A DNA stretch of 64,000 nt, taken from assembly GCF_033095805.1 (NCBI RefSeq), contig NZ_CP109901.1, forward strand, positions 3,655,766 to 3,719,765, read 5' to 3'. Below, in pieces: positions 1-9,086 of this stretch (its first letter is position 1; each line of letters begins with the position of its first letter). Origin of the DNA: Serratia sp. UGAL515B_01 (GTDB lineage: Bacteria > Pseudomonadota > Gammaproteobacteria > Enterobacterales > Enterobacteriaceae). The notes below the pieces were generated by a model. That model did no database searches and was not told the DNA's origin. It was given only the letters and a program-made list of their open reading frames with translations. Both the position numbers and the translations under genes were made by a program.

Positions 1-498
1 TGAACTCAAGGATCATGGACTTGGTCGCTCTCGAGGTGGTTTTGGCACCAAAGTCCATTTGGCGACAGACAGCTCAGGGTTGCCGTTAAGCTTTTGCCTG
101 AGCGGTGGGCAAGCTCATGAGAGTCAATATGCTGAAACGTTGCTAAACCGAGTTGGTATTATCAGAAAAAGCGGACACCTAAAGTCCCGCCCTAACGCCG
201 TGTTAGCTGATAAGGGCTATTCGAGCCAGAAGCTTCGTAATCACCTGAAAATAAAAGGTATAAAAGCGGTTATACCTTTTAAATCGAATGAAAAAGCCAG
301 TCGAGATGGGCGCAGAAAACTGGATACTCAGCGGTACCAAAAACGCAATGTTGTTGAGCGGTGCTTTGGGATATTAAAAGAACATCGTCGTATTGCCATA
401 CGCTCGGAGAAAACAGCCAGAAATTACCTTTGCATGCTTAAATTAGGCTCTGTTCGGTTGTTTTTAAGGCGACTATTGGGTTAAGGGACACAGCCTAA
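1..498 (+). mobile_element. IS5-family insertion sequence, 3' part
   Basis: Right-hand part of an IS5-family element running in from outside the window. It holds the end of a DDE transposase gene and, just past the stop codon, the outward end GGGACACAGCCTAA at 485-498. The reverse complement of this end (TTAGGCTGTGTCC) recurs at several intergenic sites in the window, which suggests it is the terminal inverted repeat. The left half is not visible, so completeness cannot be judged. Confidence 0.75.
2..484 (+). CDS. IS5-family (IS427-like group) transposase, C-terminal part
   Basis: DDE transposase that cuts and joins the ends of its own insertion sequence. The frame is open from base 2, so the 5' end lies outside the window; the TTG at 59 is internal. 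Visible motifs are the second-Asp region VLADKGYSS and the C-terminal signature Y-(2)-R-(3)-E-(6)-K in YQKRNVVERCFGILK, whose Glu is the third catalytic residue. Spacing of that signature is exact for IS5-family enzymes. No frameshift or stop is seen in the visible part, so the gene may be intact. Confidence 0.85.
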   Translation, partial: ELKDHGLGRSRGGFGTKVHLATDSSGLPLSFCLSGGQAHESQYAETLLNRVGIIRKSGHLKSRPNAVLADKGYSSQKLRNHLKIKGIKAVIPFKSNEKASRDGRRKLDTQRYQKRNVVERCFGILKEHRRIAIRSEKTARNYLCMLKLGSVRLFLRRLLG

Positions 499-720
499 AG
501 CGCTTTCAAGATACAGGCGGCCCAAGGAGGGGCCAAGTCACTGAGCCTTGCAGAAACTTGAATGAAGTCGGATATAACTTGTTATTTTATATTTATTATA
601 AAGTTATCTTTAAATATAACACTAAATTGGTAGTGACGTTAAATACTTGATTTATTCAACAAGGCCTAAACAGAATTGAAAATATAAAAGCCTCACAGTT
701 TATTCAAAATAGTCATATCA

Positions 721-918
721 CTATATACTCAAGTTCATTCAAGTTGCATAACGAAACCCTAGGAACTTACTCAAATCATTGACTGGGACGAGTAACAAAT
801 CTGCCGGAAGCAAATTTAAACGCGACTTGCTGCGGCCCGAGTGCGAGGCCCAAAGACGAGCCGAGTAATGCAGTCCACACCGCTGTGGCTTGAATGGCAA
901 CGGATATATAACGTATAT
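721..918. repeat. ERIC-like repeat, degenerate
   Basis: Starts with TTCAAGTTGCATAACG and carries a degenerate version of the ERIC centre (GGAACTTACTCAAATCATTGACTGGGACGAG region, 760-795). It ends near GTGGCTTGAATGGCAACGG. It is longer than the usual ~127 bp and probably contains an insertion. Non-coding; it abuts a second, better conserved copy. Confidence 0.6.
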
Positions 919-919
919 A

Positions 920-1043
920 TACCCAAAATAATTCGAGTTGCAGGAAGGCGGCAACGCAACGAATCCTCAGGAGCTTACTCAAGTAAGTGACTGGGGTGAG
1001 TGAGGAAAGCCAACGCACATGCAACTTGAAGTATGACGACTAT
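920..1043. repeat. ERIC repeat
   Basis: About 125 bp with the canonical ERIC core (CAGGAGCTTACTCAAGTAAG followed by TGACTGGGGTGAG, 967-1002). The ends are complementary: TTCGAGTTGCAGGAAGG on the left and ATGCAACTTGAAGTATGACG on the right. ERIC units form long imperfect hairpins in transcripts. This copy ends just before the LysR gene, so an upstream ATG at 1033 lies inside the repeat and is unlikely to be the gene start. Confidence 0.85.
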
Positions 1044-1071
1044 AAGTATCTTAATAATCTGCGAGCATTGT

Positions 1072-1986
1072 ATGAATGACTTACCGAAGAATAAACATCT
1101 CATTGTCTTTCTTGAAGTTTCAAGATGTGGTGGAATAATGAGTGCATCAAAAAAATTACATATGACTCAACCCTCTGTAACAAGAATAATAAAAGAGCTC
1201 GAAAGTCATATCGGCGTTCCTTTATTCCACAGAACTAACTCAGGTGTATACCTCAATCAAGCTGGGAATATCTTTCATGGCAGAATATTAACTTATATCA
1301 ACGGATTACAAAAATCAGTTTCTGAAATCAGAGAGAAGTTTGGGAAAAATAACGAGACCTTCTCACTAGGTTACTCTTCACTTGTAGGTTACACGGTACT
1401 ACCTGATGTTATAAATGAGTTTAAAATTACTCACAAAAATGTAGCCATCAACATATATGAGGGCCAATTATCAAGTTTACTTCCCATGATTAGTAATAGC
1501 ACCATTGACTGCGCAATAGGTACCGTGTCTAACGATGAGCTATCTTACGAATATCATTCAGAAAAACTCTTTCGCAGTCGTTTCGCTGTTTTCTCTTCGC
1601 CTCTACACCCTCTTGCCAGGGCTAAAAGCCTAACCGAATTAAAATCAGCCAAGTGGGTGCTGCCAGAAACGAACTTCGGTTATTACAATAAACTTAATGA
1701 CTTCCTTGAAATGCATGGTATCGATGTTAGCTCGTCGATAAGAACTGATTCGATCTCCTCCATCCTGAGTTTGGTCACCAGTGCAAACTACCTGACAGTT
1801 CTGGCCAGCCCCATGGGTGAAGGCAGAAATAAAAAATTATCACTGCATGAAGTTCAAATAAGTGAAGAAGTTCCATCTGCTGACTATTACTTGATATTTG
1901 GAAAAAGAAATATACCATCCAGTCTACTGGATGACTTCATGAAGATAATCAAAGAGAGGTGTTCAATAAGTTTATGGGGAGATTGA
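1072..1986 (+). CDS. LysR-family transcriptional regulator
   Basis: 304-aa LysR-type regulator. The N-terminal winged helix-turn-helix is visible (FLEVSRCGGIMSASKKLHMT then QPSVTRIIKELES, roughly residues 14-50), followed by an effector-binding domain. I chose ATG 1072 because the in-frame ATG at 1033 falls inside an ERIC repeat and adds 13 atypical residues before the DNA-binding domain; the ribosome site is weak for both. It faces a minus-strand amidohydrolase/membrane-protein set and converges on it, so it may control those genes, as AbgR does for abgAB (inference). The DNA is more AT-rich than the backbone. Confidence 0.8.
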   Translation: MNDLPKNKHLIVFLEVSRCGGIMSASKKLHMTQPSVTRIIKELESHIGVPLFHRTNSGVYLNQAGNIFHGRILTYINGLQKSVSEIREKFGKNNETFSLGYSSLVGYTVLPDVINEFKITHKNVAINIYEGQLSSLLPMISNSTIDCAIGTVSNDELSYEYHSEKLFRSRFAVFSSPLHPLARAKSLTELKSAKWVLPETNFGYYNKLNDFLEMHGIDVSSSIRTDSISSILSLVTSANYLTVLASPMGEGRNKKLSLHEVQISEEVPSADYYLIFGKRNIPSSLLDDFMKIIKERCSISLWGD

Positions 1987-2000
1987 GCTTATTGTCGTTG

Positions 2001-2037
2001 AAAAGGGATGCCTTTATGTAGCAAGACATCCCTTTTT
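2001..2037. terminator. Bidirectional terminator between LysR gene and amidohydrolase gene
   Basis: Stem AAGGGATG (2003-2010) pairs with CATCCCTT (2027-2034), flanked by A4 on the left and T5 on the right. It can therefore end transcription of both converging genes. Confidence 0.8.
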
Positions 2038-2046
2038 ATCTTGAAA

Positions 2047-3219
2047 TTATACGCTAGTGGCCAGCTCAATAAAAATTTGTGCACCAATCAGCAAACAGTC
2101 ATCATCAAGATAATACGGATTAGCATGTAAATAATTAGAAATATTTTTCCTCTTGCAGCCGCTCCCCAAGAAGAAAAAAGCACCTTTTTTAGCAGGGATA
2201 GCGTTAATCATATAGCTAAAATCTTCACTGCCCGTCATAGGTTTACAATTACAGTCTACACGCTGCAAGAATTTTGACGCGCAGGTAACAACTCGCTGAT
2301 ATGCATATTCATCGTTGATCACAGCCGGATAACCCGTGCACACCATATTCGTTTCAAATCCCCGAATGGCACTCTCTTTCATGATTGACGTAAAGCTGTT
2401 CTTCAGGATTGAATCCGTTTCTTCATCCATTGAACGAATTGTTCCCCGAGCCTGAACATAATCAGGGACAGCGTTAGGAATTGTGCCACCATGTATCATG
2501 CCACAACCAAAAACGGCAGGGCTAAATGGATTGGTTTTCTTGGCAACAATATAGTCCAGATCGTCAATGATGCGAACGGCTTCTCTGATTGCATCGCGCC
2601 CATTCTGTGGCGTAGAGCCATGGGCAGAAATGCCATGAACGTCTAACGTCCAGGCGGCTCCCCATGAAGACATGATATGATTATTAATGTTGATTGAACC
2701 TACTTCCATTGAAGCATCATTGTGCAACGCATAAATCTCATCAACGCTATCAACACACCCAAGCTCTACCATTTTTTCTGCACCGGGTACCCGCATATCC
2801 TCTTCAGCCATCTGAAAGATGAATCGAACATTAAACTGGAGCTGCTCAGGATGCTCGGCGAGGAAACGCGCTGCAGTCAGAGCTATCGCCATGTGGGAGT
2901 CATGCCCACAGTTATGAGCCATGTTTTCATGGCAGGATTTATAATCATTCTCCGTGAGGTCTGGCATTTCTAAGCCGTCCATGTCAGCTCGAATAGCCAT
3001 TCTTTTTAATTTTGGGCTAATATCGAGATCTGCATGAAAACCCGTATACCCTGGATATTCAGTAATATGATATCCGAAAGATTTCATCAGTTCTTTACAA
3101 TAAGATGATGTTTTAAATTCTATCCCTGATGCTTCAGGGATAGTATGAAGATGATGTCGAACTCCCCGACTGAATTCATCAAGATATTTTAAGCTCTCTG
3201 ATATCCGGTAATCGTTCAT
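2047..3219 (-). CDS. M20-family amidohydrolase (aminoacylase/AbgA-like)
   Basis: 390-aa metal-dependent amidohydrolase of the M20D (aminoacylase / p-aminobenzoyl-glutamate hydrolase) group, predicted to cleave an N-acyl or N-aroyl amino acid. Metal-site motifs are visible: MDGLEMPD, HNCGHDSH with the Cys typical of M20D, the catalytic Glu pair in QMAEED, ALHND, and a late His in YLHANPYYLDDD. ATG 3219 is preceded by GGAG at good spacing; a TTG four codons upstream overlaps that site and is rejected. It follows two membrane-protein genes on the same strand and is probably co-transcribed with them, suggesting import and hydrolysis of one substrate. The substrate is unknown. Confidence 0.85.
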   Translation of the reverse strand: MNDYRISESLKYLDEFSRGVRHHLHTIPEASGIEFKTSSYCKELMKSFGYHITEYPGYTGFHADLDISPKLKRMAIRADMDGLEMPDLTENDYKSCHENMAHNCGHDSHMAIALTAARFLAEHPEQLQFNVRFIFQMAEEDMRVPGAEKMVELGCVDSVDEIYALHNDASMEVGSININNHIMSSWGAAWTLDVHGISAHGSTPQNGRDAIREAVRIIDDLDYIVAKKTNPFSPAVFGCGMIHGGTIPNAVPDYVQARGTIRSMDEETDSILKNSFTSIMKESAIRGFETNMVCTGYPAVINDEYAYQRVVTCASKFLQRVDCNCKPMTGSEDFSYMINAIPAKKGAFFFLGSGCKRKNISNYLHANPYYLDDDCLLIGAQIFIELATSV

Positions 3220-3245
3220 TACGCACTCCAATTATTGCCGAATAT

Positions 3246-3704
3246 TTAAATGATATTCTGGAATTTAAGAATTAATTGTGCAACGAATGCCGCACCGAAA
3301 AATGCACAGGTAAAGACCACTAATGAGATAATCACTATTTTCCAGCTCAGTGACTTTAATTTATCAAGGCTGTTTCCCACGGATAACCCGGCAAATGCCA
3401 AAAGTGGTGTTGTAGTTGATAGGAAATCAATTTTGTTAGTTAACTTCATAAATATATGACTAACAGGAGAATATGGCATGCTGAGCAAAAGTGCAATTAA
3501 TGTCGTCCAGGCAAAAGCCGGAAGAGGGACTTTAGGCAGCCACATTTTAATTTGCAGAGACATAATAATAATAACGAACATAATGACTGCGCCAGGAATT
3601 GATTCAACAGGCGACATTCCTTTACCCACGTATTGTGCTAATACTACCAGTGCAATACAAGGGATAATTATTTTTGTGTTATCTGAAAACTCTCTTATAT
3701 TCAT
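3246..3704 (-). CDS. Small integral membrane protein, partner of DUF3100-like protein
   Basis: 152-aa hydrophobic protein with about four predicted membrane segments (for example IIPCIALVVLAQYV, AVIMFVIIIMSL, FAWTTLIALLLSM, IVIISLVVFTCAFFGAAFVA). I do not recognise a catalytic motif. It lies 18 bp after the DUF3100-like gene and 26 bp before the amidohydrolase on the same strand. The two membrane proteins may act together as one permease; this is inference from order, size and hydrophobicity. Confidence 0.65.
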   Translation of the reverse strand: MNIREFSDNTKIIIPCIALVVLAQYVGKGMSPVESIPGAVIMFVIIIMSLQIKMWLPKVPLPAFAWTTLIALLLSMPYSPVSHIFMKLTNKIDFLSTTTPLLAFAGLSVGNSLDKLKSLSWKIVIISLVVFTCAFFGAAFVAQLILKFQNII

Positions 3705-3722
3705 AATTCTTGCCCAATACGA

Positions 3723-4535
3723 TTATTTGCGAAGAAGTTTGTACATGAAATTACTGAGTGGCAGTGCCAGAAAGATCAGTGCATACATACCCGTTACGGC
3801 TGCCAGCATGTTACTGGTCGCGGCAAATGCCAGGATCTGGCTCGATAACTCGGGTACGGCATTTGATAGAGAAGCTGATGCGGCTGCCATCATACTCCCT
3901 GACCCCAAACCACAGGCAACAGCGAGTGATAATGGATGTAATCCAAAACTCAACCCAACTGGGCTAATAATGCCAAAAAATACCGTCCCAATGACGCTAC
4001 CGACAATATAAGTACCGAGTACACCTGTACCTTCGGGACTATCTATCCCATATTTTTCGCCAATAACGCCCAATGAAGGTTCTCTTGAGATACTGGAACA
4101 GGCACCGATAGCCTCTCTGCGCATTCCGAGTAAAATAGCCAATGGCATAGCGATGAGCACCGAACCCAGATTTCCTAACTCCTGCAAAACCAGTGCAGGC
4201 CCTGCCTTTATTACCTCCGCAACATTAGGGCCAACCAATGTGCCATACTTAACACCCAGCGGAAGTAAGGAGATCATGACAATATTTCCGGTAATTTTTA
4301 TTGTCTCATGATTAAGAACATTCCCCATCGGCTTAACTATTTTACCCAATAAATCAGGGGTCACTAATACACCTATTATTACCGCATACAGCATAGGTAA
4401 TAAGCTGAATTTGATACCAAAAGCGGTCACCATAGTGACACCGATGCTCTCAGATATGACTGTAATAAAACCTGCTGAAATAATTAATATAATCAGAGAT
4501 CGACTTTGATTGGATAGGCTCATAAATTCATCCAT
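3723..4535 (-). CDS. DUF3100-like integral membrane protein, putative transporter
   Basis: 270-aa polytopic membrane protein with seven or more hydrophobic segments and Gly/Ala-rich loops (ACGLGSGSMMAAASASLSNA near residues 205-225). It resembles the DUF3100 group often found next to M20 amidohydrolases, but the assignment is from memory of the family only. First gene of a three-gene minus-strand set. The start could also be ATG 4523 (MSLSNQ), since GGATGA sits at SD distance before it. A role in uptake of the amidohydrolase substrate is inferred from context. Confidence 0.6.
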   Translation of the reverse strand: MDEFMSLSNQSRSLIILIISAGFITVISESIGVTMVTAFGIKFSLLPMLYAVIIGVLVTPDLLGKIVKPMGNVLNHETIKITGNIVMISLLPLGVKYGTLVGPNVAEVIKAGPALVLQELGNLGSVLIAMPLAILLGMRREAIGACSSISREPSLGVIGEKYGIDSPEGTGVLGTYIVGSVIGTVFFGIISPVGLSFGLHPLSLAVACGLGSGSMMAAASASLSNAVPELSSQILAFAATSNMLAAVTGMYALIFLALPLSNFMYKLLRK

Positions 4536-5018
4536 ATGTGATATTCATTTATTATTAAGGTATCAATTTGTGAGTGAAATGATAATTTGATTAATCTATG
4601 GGGTATTCTTAAATCTGATAGCGAAATTGTTTTTCTTGATACCAATCAATATATTCTCACCCACCTTACATATAACGTATTGATATAGTTATTATTTTAA
4701 ATTATGTCGTTTAGATCACAATTTTGTGCAATCAAGAAACGTACCCTGACACCCTGATATAGTTAACTACCTCTTTTTGATTACATTTAATGACAATGAT
4801 TGATGTATTGCAGCTCACTGAATGACTTATTACCTCAATAATTAGAGCTACAAAAGGAGCCACTGCAAACAACAGCACCTACGACACATAAATATTACAA
4901 TTTTTGTCACAGAAATATTTATTTTGGTTAACTCTTGGCTTGTTTGTTGGTTTTTGATTACAATAATGAGCGGAAACGAACATGAAAGAACCATTTCGAA
5001 CATTTGGAGGCAGTTGAC
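4536..5018. other. AT-rich intergenic region with the glpD control region
   Basis: 483 bp between the divergently placed membrane-protein cassette and glpD. The right third holds the glpD promoter, a partial CRP-like motif and a GlpR-like operator. In E. coli glpEGR lies here, divergent from glpD; no trace of these genes is visible. Nothing else recognised. Confidence 0.7.
4894..4984 (+). promoter_or_regulatory. glpD promoter with GlpR-like operator and CRP-like half-site
   Basis: TACAAT at 4959-4964 is a good -10, with TTGGCT 4935-4940 as a -35 (18-bp spacer). AATGAGCGGAAACGAACATG at 4965-4984 matches the GlpR operator pattern (WATGTTCG-N4-CGAACATW) well in its right half. TGTCACA at 4905-4911 is one good half of a CRP site. 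Together they suggest glycerol-3-P induction and catabolite control. Confidence 0.6.
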
Positions 5019-6527
5019 GTGGAAACCAAAGACTTGATTGTTATCGGTGGCGGTATCAACGGTGCAGGCATCGCGGCAGATGCTGCCGGGCGCGGATTGT
5101 CTGTTCTGCTACTGGAAGCGCAGGACTTGGCCTGTGCTACGTCTTCCGCCAGTTCTAAATTGATCCACGGTGGTCTACGTTACCTGGAACACTATGAATT
5201 CCGCTTGGTTAGCGAGGCTCTTGCCGAACGTGAAGTGTTGCTAAAACTAGCACCGCATATCGCCTTCCCTATGCGTTTCCGTCTGCCTCATCAACCGCAT
5301 CTGCGGCCAGCTTGGATGATCCGTACCGGATTGTTCCTTTACGACCACTTGGGAAAACGCACCAGCCTACCTGGCAGTAAAGGCTTAAGCTTTGGCCCCG
5401 GATCCGTTTTGAAACCAGAACTGAAGCGCGGTTTCGAATATTCTGATTGCTGGGTAGACGATGCACGCCTAGTGGTTCTGAACGCTCAAGCTGTATCCGA
5501 GCGCGGTGGAGACGTGCGTACACGTACCAAAGTGACCCGCGCTTGGCGTGAAAATGGCCTGTGGGTAGTAGAAGCTACCGACGTAGACAGTGGTAAGTCA
5601 TTTAGCTGGCGCGCTAAAGGCTTGGTTAATGCCACTGGCCCTTGGGTAAAAAACTTCTTTGATGATGGATTGAAACTCAAATCGCCTTATGGCATTCGTC
5701 TGATCAAAGGCAGCCATATTGTGGTACCAAGAGTACATAACCAACCACAGTCTTATATTTTACAGAACGAAGACCACCGTATTGTGTTTGTCATTCCGTG
5801 GCTTGAAGAGTTTTCTATCATCGGTACTACCGATGTCGAGTACCACGGAGACCCTAAAGAGGTCAAGATCGACGATAACGAAATCGACTACCTGCTGAAG
5901 GTTTACAACGACCACTTTAAAAAACAGCTAGGCCGTGACGATATTGTTTGGACATACTCTGGCGTAAGGCCTCTGTGTGATGATGAGTCTGACTCACCGC
6001 AGGCCGTCACCCGCGATTACACGCTGGATGTGCATGATGATGAAGGCAAAGCACCGCTGCTTTCTGTATTTGGTGGCAAACTCACCACTTACCGCAAGCT
6101 GGCTGAACACGCAATGGAAAAACTGGCACCCTACTATCCAGGTTGCGGCCCTGCGTGGACTAAAAATGGTTCTCTGCCAGGAGGCGATATTGGGGGCGAC
6201 CGTGACAGCTATGCCGCCAAACTCCGTCATCAACACGGTTGGTTACCCGAGTCTCTGGCACAGCGTTATGCCAGCACTTATGGTAGCCATAGCGAATTGA
6301 TCTTGTCCAAGGCTCTCAGCCTGAGTGATTTAGGTGAAGACTTCGGCCATGGCTTGTACGAAGCTGAGCTTCGTTATCTGGTCGAAAAAGAATGGGTTAT
6401 CGAGTTAGAAGATGCCATCTGGCGCCGTACTAAACTGGGTATGTGGCTCAACGAAAACCAGCAGGCAAGAGTTAAAGCCTGGCTGGCAGAACACGCAAAA
6501 CTGAAAGCGCTGTCATTGGCATCATAA
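5019..6527 (+). CDS. glpD: Aerobic glycerol-3-phosphate dehydrogenase
   Basis: 502-aa membrane-associated flavoenzyme that oxidises sn-glycerol-3-phosphate to dihydroxyacetone phosphate and passes electrons to quinone. The FAD dinucleotide fold is clear (LIVIGGGINGAGIAADAAGRG, about residues 6-26), followed by ATSSASSKLIHGGLRYLEHY, IIGTTDVEY and GGKLTTYRKLAEHA. It is very close to E. coli GlpD over the whole length. GTG 5019 fits the E. coli N-terminus (VETKDLIV) and follows GGAGG at 8 nt; an in-frame TTG at 5004 overlaps that site. Monocistronic, ending in a hairpin shared with glgP. Confidence 0.97.
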   Translation: METKDLIVIGGGINGAGIAADAAGRGLSVLLLEAQDLACATSSASSKLIHGGLRYLEHYEFRLVSEALAEREVLLKLAPHIAFPMRFRLPHQPHLRPAWMIRTGLFLYDHLGKRTSLPGSKGLSFGPGSVLKPELKRGFEYSDCWVDDARLVVLNAQAVSERGGDVRTRTKVTRAWRENGLWVVEATDVDSGKSFSWRAKGLVNATGPWVKNFFDDGLKLKSPYGIRLIKGSHIVVPRVHNQPQSYILQNEDHRIVFVIPWLEEFSIIGTTDVEYHGDPKEVKIDDNEIDYLLKVYNDHFKKQLGRDDIVWTYSGVRPLCDDESDSPQAVTRDYTLDVHDDEGKAPLLSVFGGKLTTYRKLAEHAMEKLAPYYPGCGPAWTKNGSLPGGDIGGDRDSYAAKLRHQHGWLPESLAQRYASTYGSHSELILSKALSLSDLGEDFGHGLYEAELRYLVEKEWVIELEDAIWRRTKLGMWLNENQQARVKAWLAEHAKLKALSLAS

Positions 6528-6539
6528 GCGCGCTGCAAT

Positions 6540-6574
6540 AAAAAAAGGGGCATCAACCTCTGTGTTGATGCCCC
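6540..6574. terminator. Terminator between glpD and glgP
   Basis: Stem GGGGCATCAAC / GTTGATGCCCC (6547-6574) with A7 to its left. Read on the minus strand it has a T7 tail and closes the glg operon; it may also serve glpD on the plus strand. Confidence 0.85.
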
Positions 6575-6614
6575 TGATCTATTTTATTAAGGCTGAACTT
6601 CTAGCCCTATGCCA

Positions 6615-9062
6615 TCACAATTTTATCGGCTTGATGTTCCAGATCTCATCTGCGTATTCCTGAATGGTGCGGTCAGAGGAGAAATAACCCATGTTGGCGA
6701 TATTAAGCACCGTACGCCGCGTCCATTCATCCTGATTAAGATATACCTCATCAACTTTATCCTGGGTATCCACATAGCTACGATAATCAGCCAGCAGCTG
6801 ATAGTGATCGCCAAGATTCACCAGTGAGTCAAACAAGCTGCTGTAGCGCTGCGGTTCCTCAGGGCTGAACATCCCCGTGGCGATCTGCGTTAATGCCTGA
6901 TACAGTTCTTCATCCTGCTCAAAATACTGGCGAGGGTTGTAACCTTTACGGCGCAACTCATCCACTTGTTCAGCCGTATTACCGAAGATAAAGATATTCT
7001 CTTCACCTACATGCTCAAGCATTTCAACGTTAGCGCCATCCAGGGTACCAATAGTCAAAGCACCGTTAAGAGCAAACTTCATGTTGCTGGTTCCAGAAGC
7101 TTCAGTACCGGCCAATGAAATTTGCTCGGAAAGATCCGCGGCCGGAATGATCATCTGTGCCAGGCTGACACCATAGTTAGGGATAAACACCACTTTTAGA
7201 TCATGATGCACGCGCGGATCATTGTTAATGACTTTCGCCACATCGTTAATCAAGCGGATGATCTGTTTTGCCGCGTAATAAGCAGAAGCAGCCTTACCGG
7301 CAAAGATCACCACACGTGGCACCCGCGCTGCTTCAGGATCTTGTAGCAGCCGGTTATACCTTGTGATCACATGCAATACATTCAGCAACTGCCGCTTATA
7401 TTCGTGGATCCGTTTGATTTGCACATCAAACAAAGCATCTGGGTTCACAACGACGTTAAGCTTTTTAGCAATATAACTTGCCAGGCGCTCTTTATTCTGT
7501 CGTTTAGCTGCCTGCACTGCTTCAAGAAAACTCGGGTAATCCACGTTAGTTTTGATTTCACTAAGCTGGCTGAGATCGGTACGCCAGTTATAACCAATGC
7601 TCTCATCCAGTACTTCAGATAATGGCCGATTGGCCAGCCCTAACCAGCGACGTGGCGTTACTCCATTGGTTTTGTTGCAGAAACGCTCGGGGAATATCCG
7701 GGCAAAATCAGCAAACAACGACTGTACCATCAGTTCAGAATGCAGTGCAGAAACGCCGTTCACTTTATGACTGGCCACTACCGCTAACCACGCCATCCGT
7801 ACCCGACGACCATTGGTTTCATCAATCAGGGATACACGTGCCAGTAACTTATCATCACCCGGTACGACCTGTTGTACGTGTTTGAGGAAATGGTCGTTGA
7901 TTTCGAAAATAAGCTGCAAGTGACGCGGTAGAATTTTACCCAGCATATCCACTGGCCAAGTTTCAAGCGCTTCACTCATCAAGGTATGGTTGGTGTAGGA
8001 GAAGACTTTTTCTACCACTGCCCAAGCATCTAGCCAACTGAATTTATGCTCATCAATCAGCACATGCATCAGCTCAGGAATAGACAACACTGGGTGGGTG
8101 TCGTTGAGATGGATGGCAATCTTATCGGCAAGATTGTTGAACGTTTTATGCATAGTCCAGTGACGATGGAGAATATCCTGAACCGTCGCCGAGACCAGGA
8201 AGTACTCCTGCCGTAAACGCAATTCACGCCCAGAATAGGTGGAATCATCTGGATAGAGTACCCGCGATACGTTCTCGGAGTGGTTTTTGTCTTCCACTGC
8301 GGCAAAGTAGTCACCCTGGTTGAATTTACCCAGATTTATTTCGTTACTGGCCTGTGCGCTCCACAAACGCAGTGTGTTAGTCGCATCTGTATCAAAACCA
8401 GGGATCACCTGATCGTAGGCAATAGCGATAATTTCTTCAGTTTCTAGCCAGCGTACCTTCGCACCTTCTTGCTGAACACGGCCACCAAAACGAACTTTGT
8501 AACGGGTGTTGTGGCGTGGAAACTCCCACGGATTACCGTATTCCAACCAGTAGTCTGGAGATTCCATCTGCTGGCCATCGATTATGTTCTGCTTGAACAT
8601 GCCGTATTCATAGCGAATACCGTATCCCCGTCCTGGCAACGCCAGTGTGGCAAGTGAATCAAGGAAACAGGCTGCAAGCCGTCCTAAACCTCCGTTGCCC
8701 AAACCAGGATCGTTTTCTTCCTCTAACAAGTCGCCCAGGCTCAGACCCATTTCATTTAGTGCGTCGTCAATATCCTGATAGATCCCCATGGATAGCAAGG
8801 CATTAGAGAGCGTTCGGCCAAGCAAAAACTCCATCGACAAGTAATAAACCTGACGGACATCTTGTGAGAGCTGGGCACGATTAGATCGTAACCAACGTTC
8901 AACCATCCTGTCGCGTACGGCAAATAACACAGCATTAAGCCAGTCATGTTGGGTGGCTATCGCAGGGTCCTTACCGACAGTAAACATCAGTTTATAGGCA
9001 ATCGAATGTTTCAGCGCTTCAACACTGACCGTGGGTGAGGTGTAAGTAAACGGTAAAGTCAT
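6615..9062 (-). CDS. glgP: Glycogen phosphorylase
   Basis: 815 aa, the same length as E. coli GlgP. It removes glucose units from glycogen ends as glucose-1-phosphate, using pyridoxal phosphate. Family motifs: VYYLSMEFLLGRTLSN, NDPGLGNGGLGRLAACFLDS, and the PLP-binding lysine in GTSNMKFALNGALTIGTLDG near residue 660. Last gene of the minus-strand glgB-glgX-glgC-glgA-glgP operon, 24 bp after glgA, closed by the hairpin at 6547-6574. Intact. Confidence 0.97.
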   Translation of the reverse strand: MTLPFTYTSPTVSVEALKHSIAYKLMFTVGKDPAIATQHDWLNAVLFAVRDRMVERWLRSNRAQLSQDVRQVYYLSMEFLLGRTLSNALLSMGIYQDIDDALNEMGLSLGDLLEEENDPGLGNGGLGRLAACFLDSLATLALPGRGYGIRYEYGMFKQNIIDGQQMESPDYWLEYGNPWEFPRHNTRYKVRFGGRVQQEGAKVRWLETEEIIAIAYDQVIPGFDTDATNTLRLWSAQASNEINLGKFNQGDYFAAVEDKNHSENVSRVLYPDDSTYSGRELRLRQEYFLVSATVQDILHRHWTMHKTFNNLADKIAIHLNDTHPVLSIPELMHVLIDEHKFSWLDAWAVVEKVFSYTNHTLMSEALETWPVDMLGKILPRHLQLIFEINDHFLKHVQQVVPGDDKLLARVSLIDETNGRRVRMAWLAVVASHKVNGVSALHSELMVQSLFADFARIFPERFCNKTNGVTPRRWLGLANRPLSEVLDESIGYNWRTDLSQLSEIKTNVDYPSFLEAVQAAKRQNKERLASYIAKKLNVVVNPDALFDVQIKRIHEYKRQLLNVLHVITRYNRLLQDPEAARVPRVVIFAGKAASAYYAAKQIIRLINDVAKVINNDPRVHHDLKVVFIPNYGVSLAQMIIPAADLSEQISLAGTEASGTSNMKFALNGALTIGTLDGANVEMLEHVGEENIFIFGNTAEQVDELRRKGYNPRQYFEQDEELYQALTQIATGMFSPEEPQRYSSLFDSLVNLGDHYQLLADYRSYVDTQDKVDEVYLNQDEWTRRTVLNIANMGYFSSDRTIQEYADEIWNIKPIKL

Positions 9063-9086
9063 CGTAATTCATTCCCAAGTGCGTGA

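Noticed and set aside
649..666. GATTTATTCAACAAGGCC, almost identical to an IS903/IS5-type terminal repeat
   Set aside because: An isolated end with no partner or transposase nearby; could be a remnant, but one 18-bp match is too little to call an element.
1033..1071. Upstream ATG for the LysR-type gene
   Set aside because: Lies inside the ERIC repeat end and adds residues before the usual LysR N-terminus.
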